Below, piece after piece: positions 22,951 through 35,680 of a stretch of DNA of 64,000 bases. The stretch is taken from NCBI GenBank assembly GCA_034687125.1, contig JAQGBZ010000038.1, forward strand, positions 1 through 64,000, read 5' to 3'. A model generated the notes under the pieces. It searched no databases. It saw nothing but the letters and a program-made list of their open reading frames with translations, and had not been told where the DNA came from. The position numbers were made by a program, and so were the translations under genes. Source of the DNA: Neelides folsomi (Eukaryota > Arthropoda > Collembola > Neelipleona > Neelidae). Each line of letters starts with the position of its first letter. Position 1 is the first letter of the stretch.

Positions 22951-23920
22951 CTCGCTTTTTTTAATTTTAATGTACTAATGAGCCCCTAAAATGGACTATG
23001 TTCATATTAAATTTCGGTTCAATGTCCTTTTCCTCGAAAATATTTGTTCCACATCCTCATGTTTTAGACGGGAATTGCAATTACTCAATTCCAAGAATCA
23101 ATAACGGAACGAATATTATCTATTATTATTGTACACGTACGTGGACGTGGCATTTCATGTAGTGCCTGTGTATAAAACTTCCATTTTGCAATATGGGGAA
23201 ATAATAATATTTAAATTGAATATGCTATACATTTTTAAGTATGTTTCACTTTGCATTTCGTTTGATGTTTATTTGATTGATTCTTTTAAAATTATCGCAT
23301 AGAAAATAATTAAATAGAATGCATGCAAGTATTTTACGATTAATGTTTGTGTACACGTATTTTTTGTGTACCATATACCAGTATATCGTAGGTTTAATAT
23401 ATTATCTAAAATAGTATTTAATTTAAATTTCAACTTATGCATGTGCTGTCTAGCACTATTACAATAATCTGATTGTTTTGATATTTTTATTAATAAAATA
23501 ATAAATACCGAATTATAAAGCTAAAAATTAAAGCAAAAGTGTTTAAATACAAACTTTTCACTAATATAGAATAATCTATTATATGTATAGGTAATATCTA
23601 TTATACTAATAGTTCGTCACGATATGGGGAACATAGCACATCTACATTGTAGACAAAAAGCTTTAAAACCCATTGTGAGAAGTAATTTATAATGTAAATT
23701 ATCATACATTAAAATCAGTGTAAAATAAATAAAATGACAAATTGGCCCGAGACTGATAGCAAAAGGGTAATGGGAGTTTGGGAATAGGAAAAAAGGAAAG
23801 TAAAGAAGAATGAATCCATAAATTCAACTTGTGAAAAATTTGATTAATAATGTAAAACGCAATTCATAATCATTAGTATCAATTTATATCATTTTCTCTC
23901 ATAATTCATTTGATAAAGAT
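22951..23920. other. Spacer between the two Reeler-like copies
   Basis: The interval is AT-rich with no gene. It must hold the promoter of copy B at its left end and the 3' end of copy A at its right end. No clear TATA box or other motif was identified. Confidence 0.4.
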
Positions 23921-24836
23921 CTATTTTTTATTTCCAAATTCAGAAAAGTTCTGCTCCCCCTTTCTCTTTTTGGGTTCTTTGATGAGAACATCACTTGACC
24001 GGATTTTCCAGCATTTGTTGTCTTCCCTTACCACAAAAGCCCTGAAAATTACAATTTCTTAAAATATTATAAATGTACTTAAAAGTAAGGAGTTACTAAA
24101 TTAAAGGATTTGGTAGATTATTTATTTAATTCAAGTTTAAGAATTTAATAAATACAAATAAATTTTAAATTAATTAAGTTTAATTATTTACCAAAATGCA
24201 ACTTTTCCCAAATCCTTTCCTCTTTTCCAGCGAATGTTCAATCTCTGTCTTGAGAAATTCTTCTTTTTCCAAGTCACGATGCTCTGATAACATTAATTAT
24301 TAAACTTTGAATTTTAACATTAAAAACGTTTGTTAAATGCGCATCATACCCGATCGTTTTTGGAATCCTTGTTACAACAATAGGCAGTTAAGAAATGAGG
24401 CTTGTTGTAGTTTCCAGTCGACTTGATCTCCTTTCCAGCTGAGTCTTTGAGTTTGCCAGAAAGGTGAAGTTGAATAAAAGAATCATTGTGATTGTAGGAA
24501 TCGATCAATACTGAAAAATAGGAAAATTGACATCCCCTTTCTCAATATTTTTTAATTAAAAAATATAATAAATGAATGGTTAACAATGAGAATTAATTTG
24601 AATTTTAGTGTAGAAAATTTACTTTGGACGTGAGTCTGCTTGTTTGTTGCAACAAGGTGGAAAGGAGCTTTTTTGCCTTTCTTCACAATTTGCAAATCAC
24701 ATTTGGTTCCTACTAATAAATCGTTACAAATTGGCGGAACATGGCTAGTTCCACAGCCATCTTTCACCTCCGGAGGGGCTGCCCCAGCGTGAAAAACGCC
24801 AAGGGAAGCGACAAAAAAGATCAGAAATCTTTTCAT
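23921..24836 (-). CDS. Secreted Reeler-like (Noduler/defence-protein-like) protein, copy A
   Basis: Exons 24836-24623, 24510-24350, 24283-24192 and 24041-23921 join to 196 codons including the stop. A signal peptide MKRFLIFFVASLGVFHAGA opens the protein. It has Cys residues in GCGTS, PPICND and TKCDLQ, then APFHLVATNKQ, TAYCCNKD, SIVTWKKKNF, KVAFWAFVV and KCWKIRSSD. The order (a cysteine near the middle, a Trp-containing strand, then a V-x-F-x-A-x-V-V-like strand before a final Trp) resembles the Reeler domain of Reelin, ferric-chelate reductases and insect Noduler/defence proteins, which act in haemolymph. That assignment is from pattern memory and moderate at best. The tail is Lys-rich (KEPKKRKGEQ). 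Its tandem partner B lies 1 kb downstream in the same orientation, so the pair arose by local duplication. Confidence 0.75.
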
Positions 24837-25212
24837 ATCGCTCTTTCTTTTGCTCCTGTTTTAATATAGTGAATTCCTTCTATGAAAAAACTTCTAATTA
24901 AATTGGGTTCAATGCCCTTTTATTTCAAAATATTTGTGCCACGTCTTTATCTTTAATATATTGTATAAAAATCATTTATACATTCAATTTTTTTTACTGT
25001 ACTCTATATTACATATGGATATGGTATATAATACATCACATCACATGGTATTTAGGTAATTAATACATAAAATTGTATCAAAATTGCTGTTGTTTTGATA
25101 ATACTACTAGGTATTTAAGTTTATACTACAGATAATTAAAAACTTGAATAATTGTTAACTATATAATAATTAATCTAATGTGTATGTAACTATTCTACTA
25201 ATATTAATAATT

Positions 25213-28200
25213 CTACTTTGATTTTTTAATATTGTCTTTTAATAAGGAAAATACAAGAAAAGACTTATTAGAAAATACTTTAACAAAGGGCTTAATATTA
25301 ATTCCATCTATGAGCTTATCACAAATAGTTCTCAAATCACCATTTTGCAACTCGACTTTTTTTCCGACTCCTTTCTTTCCATCCATAACGTCGTCATTGA
25401 ATTGAGTAGCTTCAGAACCATTGTTCTTTAACTTATTTTCAAGAGAATCCCAAAACTCAGTAAAGTCGCAAGTTCTGCAAATAAGTACAGATTAAAACAG
25501 ATGTAATTAAAATTCAGCAAAATCCTTATAATGATGTTTACATTGTCAATATACAAATACATACCTAAAGTATTATTACTTTCTAAAAATCATTAATGAA
25601 ATAGTTTATAGATTAAAGCTTTTGTTAAAACTTGTAAGAATACACTTTCCTGCTTATTTTTTAAATAAATATTTACTTTTTATGTCTTCTTATAGTTTCG
25701 TCCTCGTTTCTTAACGCATCATCGATTCTTTTCCATTCAAACTTGTTAGAATCTTTAGTCATCCGATTAGCCTTGGAGTTGAGCGACAAATTCTCAGAGC
25801 AGATTTGATTACTCACAAACAAATGAGTGACATTTAACGAAATGAGGGCCTTGTAGAAATTCATTAAAGATTTCCGTCTGAAAATGTATTGAACCTTTTC
25901 CATTCTCCTAATTGGATCTAGTGGTGAGTTTAAAGGAATGATTTTGTCTCCAGCTGCATCCAAATGTATTGATTAGTCTTTGGACCACAAACGTGTGAGT
26001 CTCCAGAGAACCCTTCTTTACCTCTAATGAAGGAAGTCCATAGAAAAGCCCGAGTGAGTCGATGATTGATAGAAGACCGGGTGGTGGAAGAGTAAATGGA
26101 GACTCCAAGGGAGTTTTGCGGAGCCACGAAGCAACTCCCGTCCTCGACATTCATTTCTATCCAGCTCAAAGCATTGCCCAAATCTTTGACTCTTTGGCTC
26201 CCAATCTCAAAGTGCCCTTAATAAACCAGATGTTATTTGTTAAATGCGCAGGAAATATAAGTAATTGACTCAAAAACATTATGGAGGAAATGATGAAGAG
26301 GAAGTTAAGGAGCTTATACCACGAGATTTCTCATACGCTTCGCCTCCTCGGATCCTCATTAGTAAGAGAAATGTGGAGATTAAGGTGAAGACCAGAAACC
26401 AGTTCAGGACGCACCATTTCAATCCATTCCGTGCTCGAGATAAGAGAGGAGAAACCTACGCATGGAGAGATAAAGAAAGCAATATTTTATTACTCAACTC
26501 CTAAAAATGCCTTCTCGTGTAAGACACAGTAAATTGATGAGAAAAATTATTGGTCAGTGAGGATAAAATAAATATAATATTTGCTACATGGTCGAATATT
26601 TCCCTTACTTTCTCATCCGCTATTAAGGAGAAGATGAGGGAAAATTGGGCAATAAAAAGAATGTCCCACTGTTTTCCAAGAAATAATGAAAACAATAGAA
26701 AGAATACAAATTGTCCATATGAGTATAAAGCCACTTGATCAAAAACTCGATCTTCATAATTGTCCAAATTTATTGCTTCAAAATCCTCATCGGCGTTGTA
26801 ATTAAGCATAAATTTTTTCAATTTTTGATTTTTTAATTTCCTATTAAAACAACAATTAAATACATTTTATTAAATCGCTAAATATTCTACTAATATCAAA
26901 TTATGTATATAAGGGTTAACAATTGTATTTATAATTTTGATACGTAGTGTACAACATTGAACTATTCTCATTAAATTGATTAATATAAAATTTTAATGTT
27001 TTAAAAAATATTTGAGCGGAACCTGAAAATGGCCGGTAAAATGAGTAACGTTATTAGAATATAAATTGCTCCGAGGATAATAAAGGAATTCTTGTATAAA
27101 AATGCATGGGCTGATAGCATGACTTGGGATTGATGGCAGGAAATGAGAAAGGAATGGAATAGGAAGTGAAAGGAGAATTCTTTCCTCTCTACCTCAACCA
27201 TTTCCTCCATCATTTTCTCATTCCCTTTCCTTCCTCCGAGCAACAATTCATTCTCAGTTTTTTCAATCAAGAATGAAATATTCGCTGCGCCAATTTTGAG
27301 ATCATTCAAGTCATTCTCAACATGATGGGTTTGAAGGTTGCGAAAAAGTCGATTCTGTTTGAAAAACATGAAGAAAGCCATAAAATAAAAGTAAGAGAAT
27401 GAAAAGCCTCGTGATGAAGGTATACAGAAGATGAAGTGATTGAATTGCCAATTGACTTATTTCTTACGTCTTCTTCCAAATGGAAAATGTCAAGCAGATC
27501 AAGTCGAATAGTAAAAATTAGAATTTGAAAAGAGATGAAAAGAATGGAGGTTCTTAAGATTTTCCATTGTGCGCCTTCTTGTCCAAGGATCCAATGATCC
27601 AACACGGGCTCCATGATAAATATTGTAATCATTGCGGACAATGAGATGTAAAAGAAGATTGAAAAATGAGGGACGGAATTTCTCGCTTCTGAAAAAATCA
27701 GACTCGCATATTGCCATCCAATCTGTTGATTTTCAAAATGATCTATGTTAGAATTACCATTAGTATTTGCTCGAATTACTTTCAACTGAAAAATAAATAC
27801 CAATATGTTATAGTAAATACGAATACTTGTAATATTTTATATAACTATCATATGTAGCATTCTTATATTGTGGGTTTGGAGGGTATAATAAATACAATAG
27901 AATATTAAAATATGAATAATATATATATTATTCATTGTGATAATAATATAACATACAGGTATTAGCTAAGCCAAAGAAGGAATCTCAAAATTAATTAAAT
28001 TAAACGTGAAATTACAATTTGGCCAAAAATGACGATGGAAGCAGAATGTCGGCTTATTAGATTCCCGACCCTTAGACCCGTAACCAATAAGATTTGGGAG
28101 GCCAAAACCCATTGAGCTTCGCTTTTCCATCCCAAGATCAAAAGTCCTGTTGTAATTCCAATCTTGGCTACCTATAAAAGAAATCAGGAACTCTTAGTGT

Positions 28201-31200
28201 CCTTTATCATAGAAATTTACTATTATATGAGTATTATTTGCATATATATCATTATATCACAGCACACACCAGCCCATATTATGTGGAATGAGCTTGTAAA
28301 AGTATGTGAGGAATTAGGAATGGTGTGTATGGATGTCTTATAAATATAATGTTAGCCGGATTCACAGAATCTGAATCCTTTAATTAAATTCTAGACTTTC
28401 TCCTCAAGAAGCTCAATAAATGACGAAGTTCTTATTCTTTGAAAGAGATACGCAGATACTCGATAGCCTTTTGCAGAAGAAATGATCAAAGAATAATTTC
28501 CTCTCAATTTTCCGTCCTCTTTTGATATCTTTTTTATCATTAAGAAAAGCATCTGAATTCACCATTTCATCTTCTCTTATAAAAATAGAAAGTATTATGT
28601 ATAATTTGAATACCCTTAGAATTCATTCGATTCACCTAAATGTAATAGATTATGATTTCTCTCATTTTCCTTTATTGAAATCCGATGAATCCGAAAGAAA
28701 AAATACTTATGCAAATGCTATGTATTAGTCTAAGTAAGTCTAAATTTTCTAAAAAAAATAATCCTTTAGAATCCGATCAAATGACTCACAGAATTCCAAG
28801 AAGGATGAGAATTTCTGAGAGCATTTGAGACGAAGAACAACTGAAGCAATGTTAACAGACACCCAATTTTCTCTTCACGTGGAAAAAGTAACTCGACAGC
28901 CAAACGCTGAAATTTTTTTTCATATTTAATCTTAATATTTTTTAGCTAAAGGCTAATATACTATAGAGTACTATATGAAATAATAAAATATTGTATTATT
29001 ATCTACTAGTATATAATTATTAATGGTTTGTATAAAGATTCTATTTTAGATAAAGATAAAAATGTTATTACTCTAAAATCTTCATTAAAACACGGGGTAT
29101 CCATTAGAACGCGAGTCTCTATTAGAACGCGGGGGTTGATTTAAAAATTTCAAATAGAACGCGGGCCTTTATTAGAACGCGAATAAGAAAACTCTAATCT
29201 TTTTGAGGTATGAGGATTGATAAATAAAATGAAATAGACTCTATATTAATATTTTAATGAAAATCCTTCATATTTTGCAAAATTTAAACATTAATTGTAG
29301 AATTTTAGATTTGCGAATAGAGCGCGAGTCTCTAATAGAACGCGGGTCTCTATTAGAACGCGGGGTATTTTTTCAATTCTGCGAATAGAACGCGGGGCGT
29401 TCTAATGGAGATTTTAGAGTATTTAACATTAACCTGTGGATGTAACAAAATAAAAAGCAACGCTGTTGAAATTCCTCCAAATATTGATGTGCTGAAACAA
29501 TAAGAAGATTTTGGAAAAGTTTGCCAATGTTTATTAAAATATGTAAATTAAAGCTCTTATTACCTAAGTTTGTATCCTGAATAAAATAGCAAGAGAATTG
29601 TGAATGAATCACAGAACCAAGAAGCCAAAAAATAAAAACAGAAGATCTCTTCATTTGAATCCAAATTTTCATCAGAAGGAAATTTATTTTCCCAGCATTT
29701 GCAAACTTTTTCATTAACAAAACTTCGTAACCATTTAAATAAATGGAATGTTATTCCAAGGAACGCCTGAAAATTAAGTTTTCCAATGATGTAAGAAAAT
29801 TCAAGATGTGGACATGGACAATAATTGATTCAAACAAGTTTTTAATGAGCAAGTCCTGCTGAATAGTTGTTTAATTTAAAGTATTAGATTTAACTAAATT
29901 TATAACAAGTATTTTAATTGCACAAAACTATTAATTATTAAAATATTTTTGTTTTAATGAGAAAATACCCTTTAAAAACCTATACAAATTTCAAACAAAC
30001 GACATACAATAATTAATAAAGTTTAAAACATCATTTTAAGATTATGCCAGTAGATAAAAATGTAAAATATGTGTCAAACTCTATATTTAACGTACGCATA
30101 TTGAGTATTTCTCCATTTCAAGTTGATAATTAAATTCGTGTTTATAAACGTAAATGATTAATGGTTAAATTTTCTTGGAATTTAATACAGTAAGAATGAA
30201 TCGACTTGACATTTAAAATATAACCGTCTCGTATGACTTGTTAGTACATATGATGATTCGTGCAAAAACGTGTTGAGTTTAATTTAAGAAGTTGACTTCA
30301 TGCCTGACGTGCATCACGCATTCTCGGAATATTTAATATATTAGTGGGATGGAGAGTTATCTGAGATCAGCCCATTTGTCAAGCATAAGGTTACATACCA
30401 ATTTAATTAAAATTAAGTATAGTAAGGTTATGATGGAACTCCTGTGAACTCCATCATAAACTGTGTTAGATCCAGATTGTGGTTAATGCTCCCGCTCCCG
30501 TATGACCCATAATGTGCTCATAGAGCCTTGGTCGGTGAGTTACACAGCAAGGTGATGCCAATAAGGGTCCGTGCTAGTCTTAACTCTCATGTTTATTCAT
30601 GGACCTAGTCAATCCTATCGACTTGGCTACTACTCTAAGATTGAGTCCGAGTGAATCCTAATTTAGTCCAAGTGAGTGACTCTACAAGAGTCCCTCACCT
30701 TATATACTAAGTACCACCTCACCACCCCACAATACATATAGGATCCTACTGTATGCATGCCAAGTGTTTAATTACCTCAGTGGTTAAGGAATACTCTTGA
30801 AAACTATTCTTTACTTCCGAGCATCCAATTTTGTTATCGTAGATAATCCTCTTAAGACCCTCGACACATGTATTTGAGGAAGCAATTCTCTTGTAAAATG
30901 AGTAAAGAAAGGCCTAAATAAACACAAAAGGTTTTTTGCACAACTTTCCCTTTAAAAATATTTTTCTAGTAAATGTATATAAAAAGCATAATTAATATTT
31001 TCGTATTCATTACCTAATATGTACATAATATGTAAAACATTAATTATAGTTTCTTCATGAACATTCTTTATAAATATAATAGTGACAGGATTGTTAATTA
31101 AAACAATTAATCTTCCTTACTGTGTCGTCTGGAAGGAGAATTTCTTGCTCTTTAAAAGAAAGATGCGGATAGTGGGTTTGAGCATCAAAAGATCTCTTTG

Positions 31201-31505
31201 TGTTGAAAAAGAATAAAGCAGCAAGTGTGAAACCTGTAAAATGAACATCAGTGCATCCAGAATTTCCCAAAGATTTCATCGATCATTAATTTGGAAGTGA
31301 ATTAAAAAAACATCAAACCAATGACTGTGGCAAATGGATGAAATTTCATTTGCTCCGAAGAATCGGAATTGAAAGGAAATTTGAGCTCATCATTCCTCGC
31401 TTTCGAATCTTTGTTTTTGAAGAGGACATCAAATGCAGATTCGGAGTACGAGACGGCTCCAAATTCCTTTCTTCTTCGTATTTTTCTTTCTGTCAGGTTC
31501 TTCAT
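25213..31505 (-). CDS. DPY19L: DPY19-family protein C-mannosyltransferase (14 exons, complete)
   Basis: DPY19 enzymes sit in the ER membrane and attach mannose through a C-C bond to tryptophans of thrombospondin repeats, using dolichol-phosphate-mannose. Minus-strand exons: 31505-31319, 31233-31121, 30913-30776, 29766-29564, 29491-29434, 28906-28790, 28171-28016, 27785-27468, 27354-27023, 26840-26609, 26455-26320, 26216-26022, 25917-25677, 25474-25213. They join in phase to 896 codons including the stop. Family signatures include HYPHLSFKEQE then LYSFYKRI in the first luminal loop (residues about 83-110), CFYFLASWFCDSF, GGISTALLFILLHPQ, LLTLLQLFFVSNAL, and the C-terminal luminal part with NALSWIEMNVEDGS, INH, LISLNVTHLFVSNQIC, TCDFTEFW and VKVFSNKSFLVF. 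Many hydrophobic helices lie between. It is longer than the roughly 650-750 residues I recall for animal members; the excess lies around exons 8-9, which are the least certain. The acceptors of exons 12 and 13 were chosen to keep phase. Divergence from vertebrate members is high. Confidence 0.85.
29071..29419. mobile_element. MITE with repeated ATTAGAACGCGG motif in DPY19 intron 5
   Basis: The inverted ends read CTCTAAAATCT(T/C)CATTA, bordered on both sides by TA (29069-29070 and 29420-29421). Between them are about ten copies of a motif near ATTAGAACGCGG, in both orientations or as variants such as ATAGAGCGCGAG. There is no ORF. The element fills most of the 526-bp intron and ends about 12 bp from the splice donor at 29433-29432, yet the donor and both flanking exons are intact. 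Confidence 0.82.
30420..30730. other. GC-richer island in DPY19 intron 3
   Basis: A stretch of roughly 300 bp with more balanced base composition lies in the intron 29767-30775. No frame stays open across it and it matches none of the DPY19 exon signatures. It may be a fragment of a dispersed repeat. Confidence 0.35.
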
Positions 31506-34500
31506 TTCCTCTCTAGTGGATCGATGAGAGACACTTTAACCTATAGATGTATTTGAATTCATAAGATCGATCCACCATTAACAATAATACTCCTTTTACC
31601 CGCGGAATCAGCCTTTTATGCCCCATTGAAAAGAGGTTAATAAAATTAAAGTAGATTCATTTGCTAAGTGAGTCAAGCAACCGGCTGGGGCCGAAATACG
31701 CAACTTCCCAGGAAAATAGTTCGTTTTATGCAAATTGAGCGAACAAAGGTGTATTTATGTACATAAGTAATTTTATGCGAAAAGATCTTTACAAGCATTC
31801 TTGAGTTTTCTTTCATGTCGATTTCCTCATTCATTAATAACATTATTAATGATGGAGTTTCATAAATACCTAATGGTACATTGTAACTTAATCGCATTAA
31901 AAAATAATATACAAATGGTTGAGAAAAGTTCAAAGGCAAATGCTTTGCAAATAAAACTTTTTTAAAATTCTTCGTAAATGAAAATAACATATAAAGTGCA
32001 AGTATGAATGTATAATATATTTATAATACATATTATACATAGTTCTAAATATGTATATTACAAATATAGTACCTATTTAATATTATTAAATATTTATTAT
32101 CTGTATTAGGTATTTTATGTATGTATGATAAGATCGAGAAAAGATAATAAACTGAAAAGAAATTCTTACAAGGGTTTGCAGATAATTTAAGAAAACATCA
32201 AGTCTTTTGGTATTCTAAACACTCCATTAAAGGCCATTTTCCGCATAACTCAACCTTCTTATTAGAAGGGAAAGAAAGAAGGAGTTATGGAACAATTTAC
32301 ATTTAATTCACATTTAACACTCCGAATTCTTGGCAGGGAAGTCAAAATGGAATAGGAACCCCCGTCTTAATACATACATAAATATTTATTCAAATTTTCT
32401 CCTGCGATAGTAAAAATATCAAAAATATTGGAATATTGGAATCTCAATTTTAAAATTCATGCATACATTGATTACATGTACATGACATTTGCCAACTCAA
32501 ATCGTAAAAACTATCTATTTAAACAATTTAAAAATTATAAAATAAAATGAACAAATTTTGAGCGAGGATTTGTATTTGTAATGTTGTATTCATAAATGCA
32601 TACTCTTACAGTACGAGCAGGTAACCAACTCTGCTGTATGTATGTAAGTTTAGATTAGTGTTTTATGATCTACTCAAAGTTAACATTAAGAAAAAGTTCA
32701 ATTAGTGAGGAAGGAACTATAAAATAAAACTATAAAATGATAAAGGTGTTCTACTTGAACACTTACCTTCAAGACCTTTTATCTGTAGTTAGGTAATGTT
32801 GGGAGATTGGTCGCGCCAGGCACAATTGGGAGACAACGCAAAATAATTTCCCACTTCAATCTTGTTAACCTTTCCTTCTCAATTTCTTCTGACGGCGGTG
32901 AGAAAGAGCGAATTTGGGAATCGTGTCGGAGAGTCTGGGATTAAATAAGAAATGCATTAGGAGTCAGAGCGCTCATTCTAATTCTAAATATATAAGAACT
33001 GCCAACATAGTTGTACATACGACCAACATCTCTGCGTCCTCTCAAAATATTCTTATATGATATGTATAATATATGAGGATATATCGCCCTTTAAATTGTA
33101 ATAAGCCTCTCAATCTTTCTACAAGGAACTGTGAGGATTTGCCGAAAAGAAAAACTCTCCACTCATACAACTCTTTTACACACAATACGTATGCTCCCCA
33201 CCAAATCTTGGCCACTTTCCAACATGATCCGTTTGAACCTTGACTCTAAATTCATGCCCACATTTCCTCCCATGATACAAATTCAATTTCTATCAATTTC
33301 TGTTATTGCTTTTCAAATAATTCTCATAATTAAATATTATTATTTAGATACGTTCTTATAATCCATAATTGCATTTACCTATATTATTCTTCTTAAAAAT
33401 TGAACTGGTTTTAAGCATGTTTTATAAGACTAAAATGAACACATGTAGCTCATTGTATAAAAATGAAACTTTTTAACTACAGTAAAGTCATATACATTAT
33501 ACATTATAGTCAGGTACATTATATAATGATTTTCCCATTTATTACATATATTATATATCAGTTTATCAGTATTTGTTGTATTTGTAGTTGTGCATTTTAT
33601 AGTTTTATTTATTACTTAATTAATTATGAAAACCGTCATCATAGTCATTTGCATCTAAACATAGTTTTAAGGATAATTATAATTTATCGCTTTTAAATAT
33701 TTATTAAGCATAAATAAACTTGTGTTCATGCACCGCATAACACAATGAAAGTATGATCCATAGTGCATTTACATGAATCTGCAAAAATAAATTTTACAAT
33801 ATTTCTTAAGATCTTATTCAGTGGTGCTCATATAATATAAAATATAACATACGTCTGTACAAGACGGGATTAATTACAGGACGATCACTACACATGAAAT
33901 AAATCCCCGAGGGAGTTTCTCCTTCTTCCATAGAGTGAGTTATAACTAGTTATAAATAGTAATCGCCCTATGTATTTCTTTCAAATTCTTCAGCATATTT
34001 CATGTAGAGCAAGACGAGGGAGTTAAACCTTCCATGGGCTTTTCCAAGATTAAAGAATATCATTGTCTTGAGCTGATTTCATTCCATCCTCTTATCTTCT
34101 CCCTCCGGCCCAAAACTATACTAGTAATTCTGATTGAAAAACTTTTCTCTTCCCAAGAAAGCAAAAAAAAGTTGGAGGTGCAACTCAACCTTCAATTTTT
34201 CTGCGACTCAACTCATACAAAAAATAAAAGGTGACATAAAAGACATTTCCAGGCGTCTCAAACGGCCCAAGTCACTCGTGTCATAAAAAGTAATCGAGTA
34301 TTTTCCATGTCTCATAAGCTTTAATTGGAAAACAATTTTATCCCCTTAAAATGGCTTATTATTTATAAACTGCCCTAACCATTTTTTCCTATATTCAAAA
34401 TTTCCTTTCAACTAACTAAATACTTTCAACATCCTAAATACATTATATTCTCCTTCTTATGTAACACACTCAACTAATAATAAGAGCCACGATTGGTCGC

Positions 34501-35530
34501 CATTAAGGCCCAACCTATAAATACAACTTGTACCAAGTTGATAATAAATAATGTCCCTAGGCGGATCAGCAATGTTGGATATTTTATTTCAAAGGATTCC
34601 AAAGTATAGCTTTGAAAACAAATAAACTTTGAAAGTGAAACTAGTAGGTCGTTAATGTGAGTCGAAAGGCATAAAGACCCTCCCAACTCCGTCTGTATAT
34701 TTAGTGATAGCGGATATGGAGAAAGTTGGCGAAAGTCTGGGAGAGATTCAGGACGTGCGAAATGAGCTGGGTTTTCCTCAAAAGTCTCCTTGATCCTTCC
34801 TTATATGTACTTGGTATGTAAGAGCATTATCCTCTGCTCAGCGGATCGCTGAATACTCTCAACATCATTATCCAGATTTTTCATATAAGGAGTTCCTTTC
34901 ATTATATAAGTAATTTCGGAATGAAGATTCCTTTGCTTTCCTCGCTTTAAAAATTTTCCACTAGGAGGATGGGTTTAATTTACGAGGATAATAACGATCT
35001 TAATGATTACAACATATTCACAAATGACGTCTTATATTACTTGTAATGCATGCAATACATATGTATGCATTCTATTTAGTATAGATAACATATAAGAGAC
35101 TCATAAGACTCATCTTATAACATTCCTATGATTGCAATTCTTATGATTATTTTCCAAAACAAATAACATCGTCAAAATGAAAATTTCCACATATGAATCT
35201 TACATGCCTCGGCCTTATAATCTTGTCTACAAGTTGAATAGCAAAAAGCTGATAAGTTTTACAATATTGTATTAATTTATGCTCAGAGATGCAAAGTTGC
35301 AAACTCAATTTTAATTGCACAAATACTAATTTTCATTAAGTTTCTGAAAGTTTTGGTTTCTAATTTTTGGTGAAATAATACTGCAATTTTCGAGACGGAA
35401 AAATGAAACTGATGATAAGGTAAAGTGAGACGCAGTGGAGGAAAGCGAATATCAAATTCATTCGACAGGGAATTGGAGACGTTAAGTAAGGTATACCTGA
35501 TTAGAGAGTTATCTGTGCAAAGTGTCGTGG
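31506..35530. other. Intergenic DNA upstream of DPY19, no gene seen
   Basis: It presumably contains the DPY19 promoter next to 31505. Frames up to about 105 codons exist (for example minus 31673-31990), but they have background composition and no recognisable domain. A GC-richer patch at 32810-32950 has no long frame. Confidence 0.4.
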
Positions 35531-35535
35531 GGCAG

Positions 35536-35680
35536 TATAAAGTACCGTCTATGTATGTATGTAATGGGACTTCGGCGCAAACGCCCTTTCCCTAGCTCAT
35601 TTTTCTCCGTGGAAAATTTCAACAGCCCGAAAGCTGCTTTCCTTTTGGAAATCGGGAGGGTTGGCCATCAGAGAGAATAG
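35536..35680 (+). CDS. Possible TATA promoter followed by a 38-codon ORF
   Basis: TATAAA at 35536-35541 is followed 22 bp later by an ATG at 35564, opening a 38-residue basic frame (MGLRRKRPFPSSFFSVENF...) that ends in TAG at 35678-35680. It sits at the left side of a GC-richer island (about 35560-35860) that is also open on the minus strand over 81 codons. No family is recognised. It could be the first exon of a gene with distant exons, such as the PRRT-like gene 10.6 kb downstream, but no donor site supports that. Confidence 0.22.

Noticed and set aside
29071-29419. Repeated ATTAGAACGCGG units resembling a CRISPR-like array
   Set aside because: Spacing is irregular, units occur in both orientations inside inverted termini, and the host is clearly an intron-bearing eukaryote. 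A transposon explains it better.
31673-31990. 105-codon minus-strand frame upstream of DPY19
   Set aside because: It is AT-driven, has no recognisable domain, and lies where the DPY19 promoter should be.
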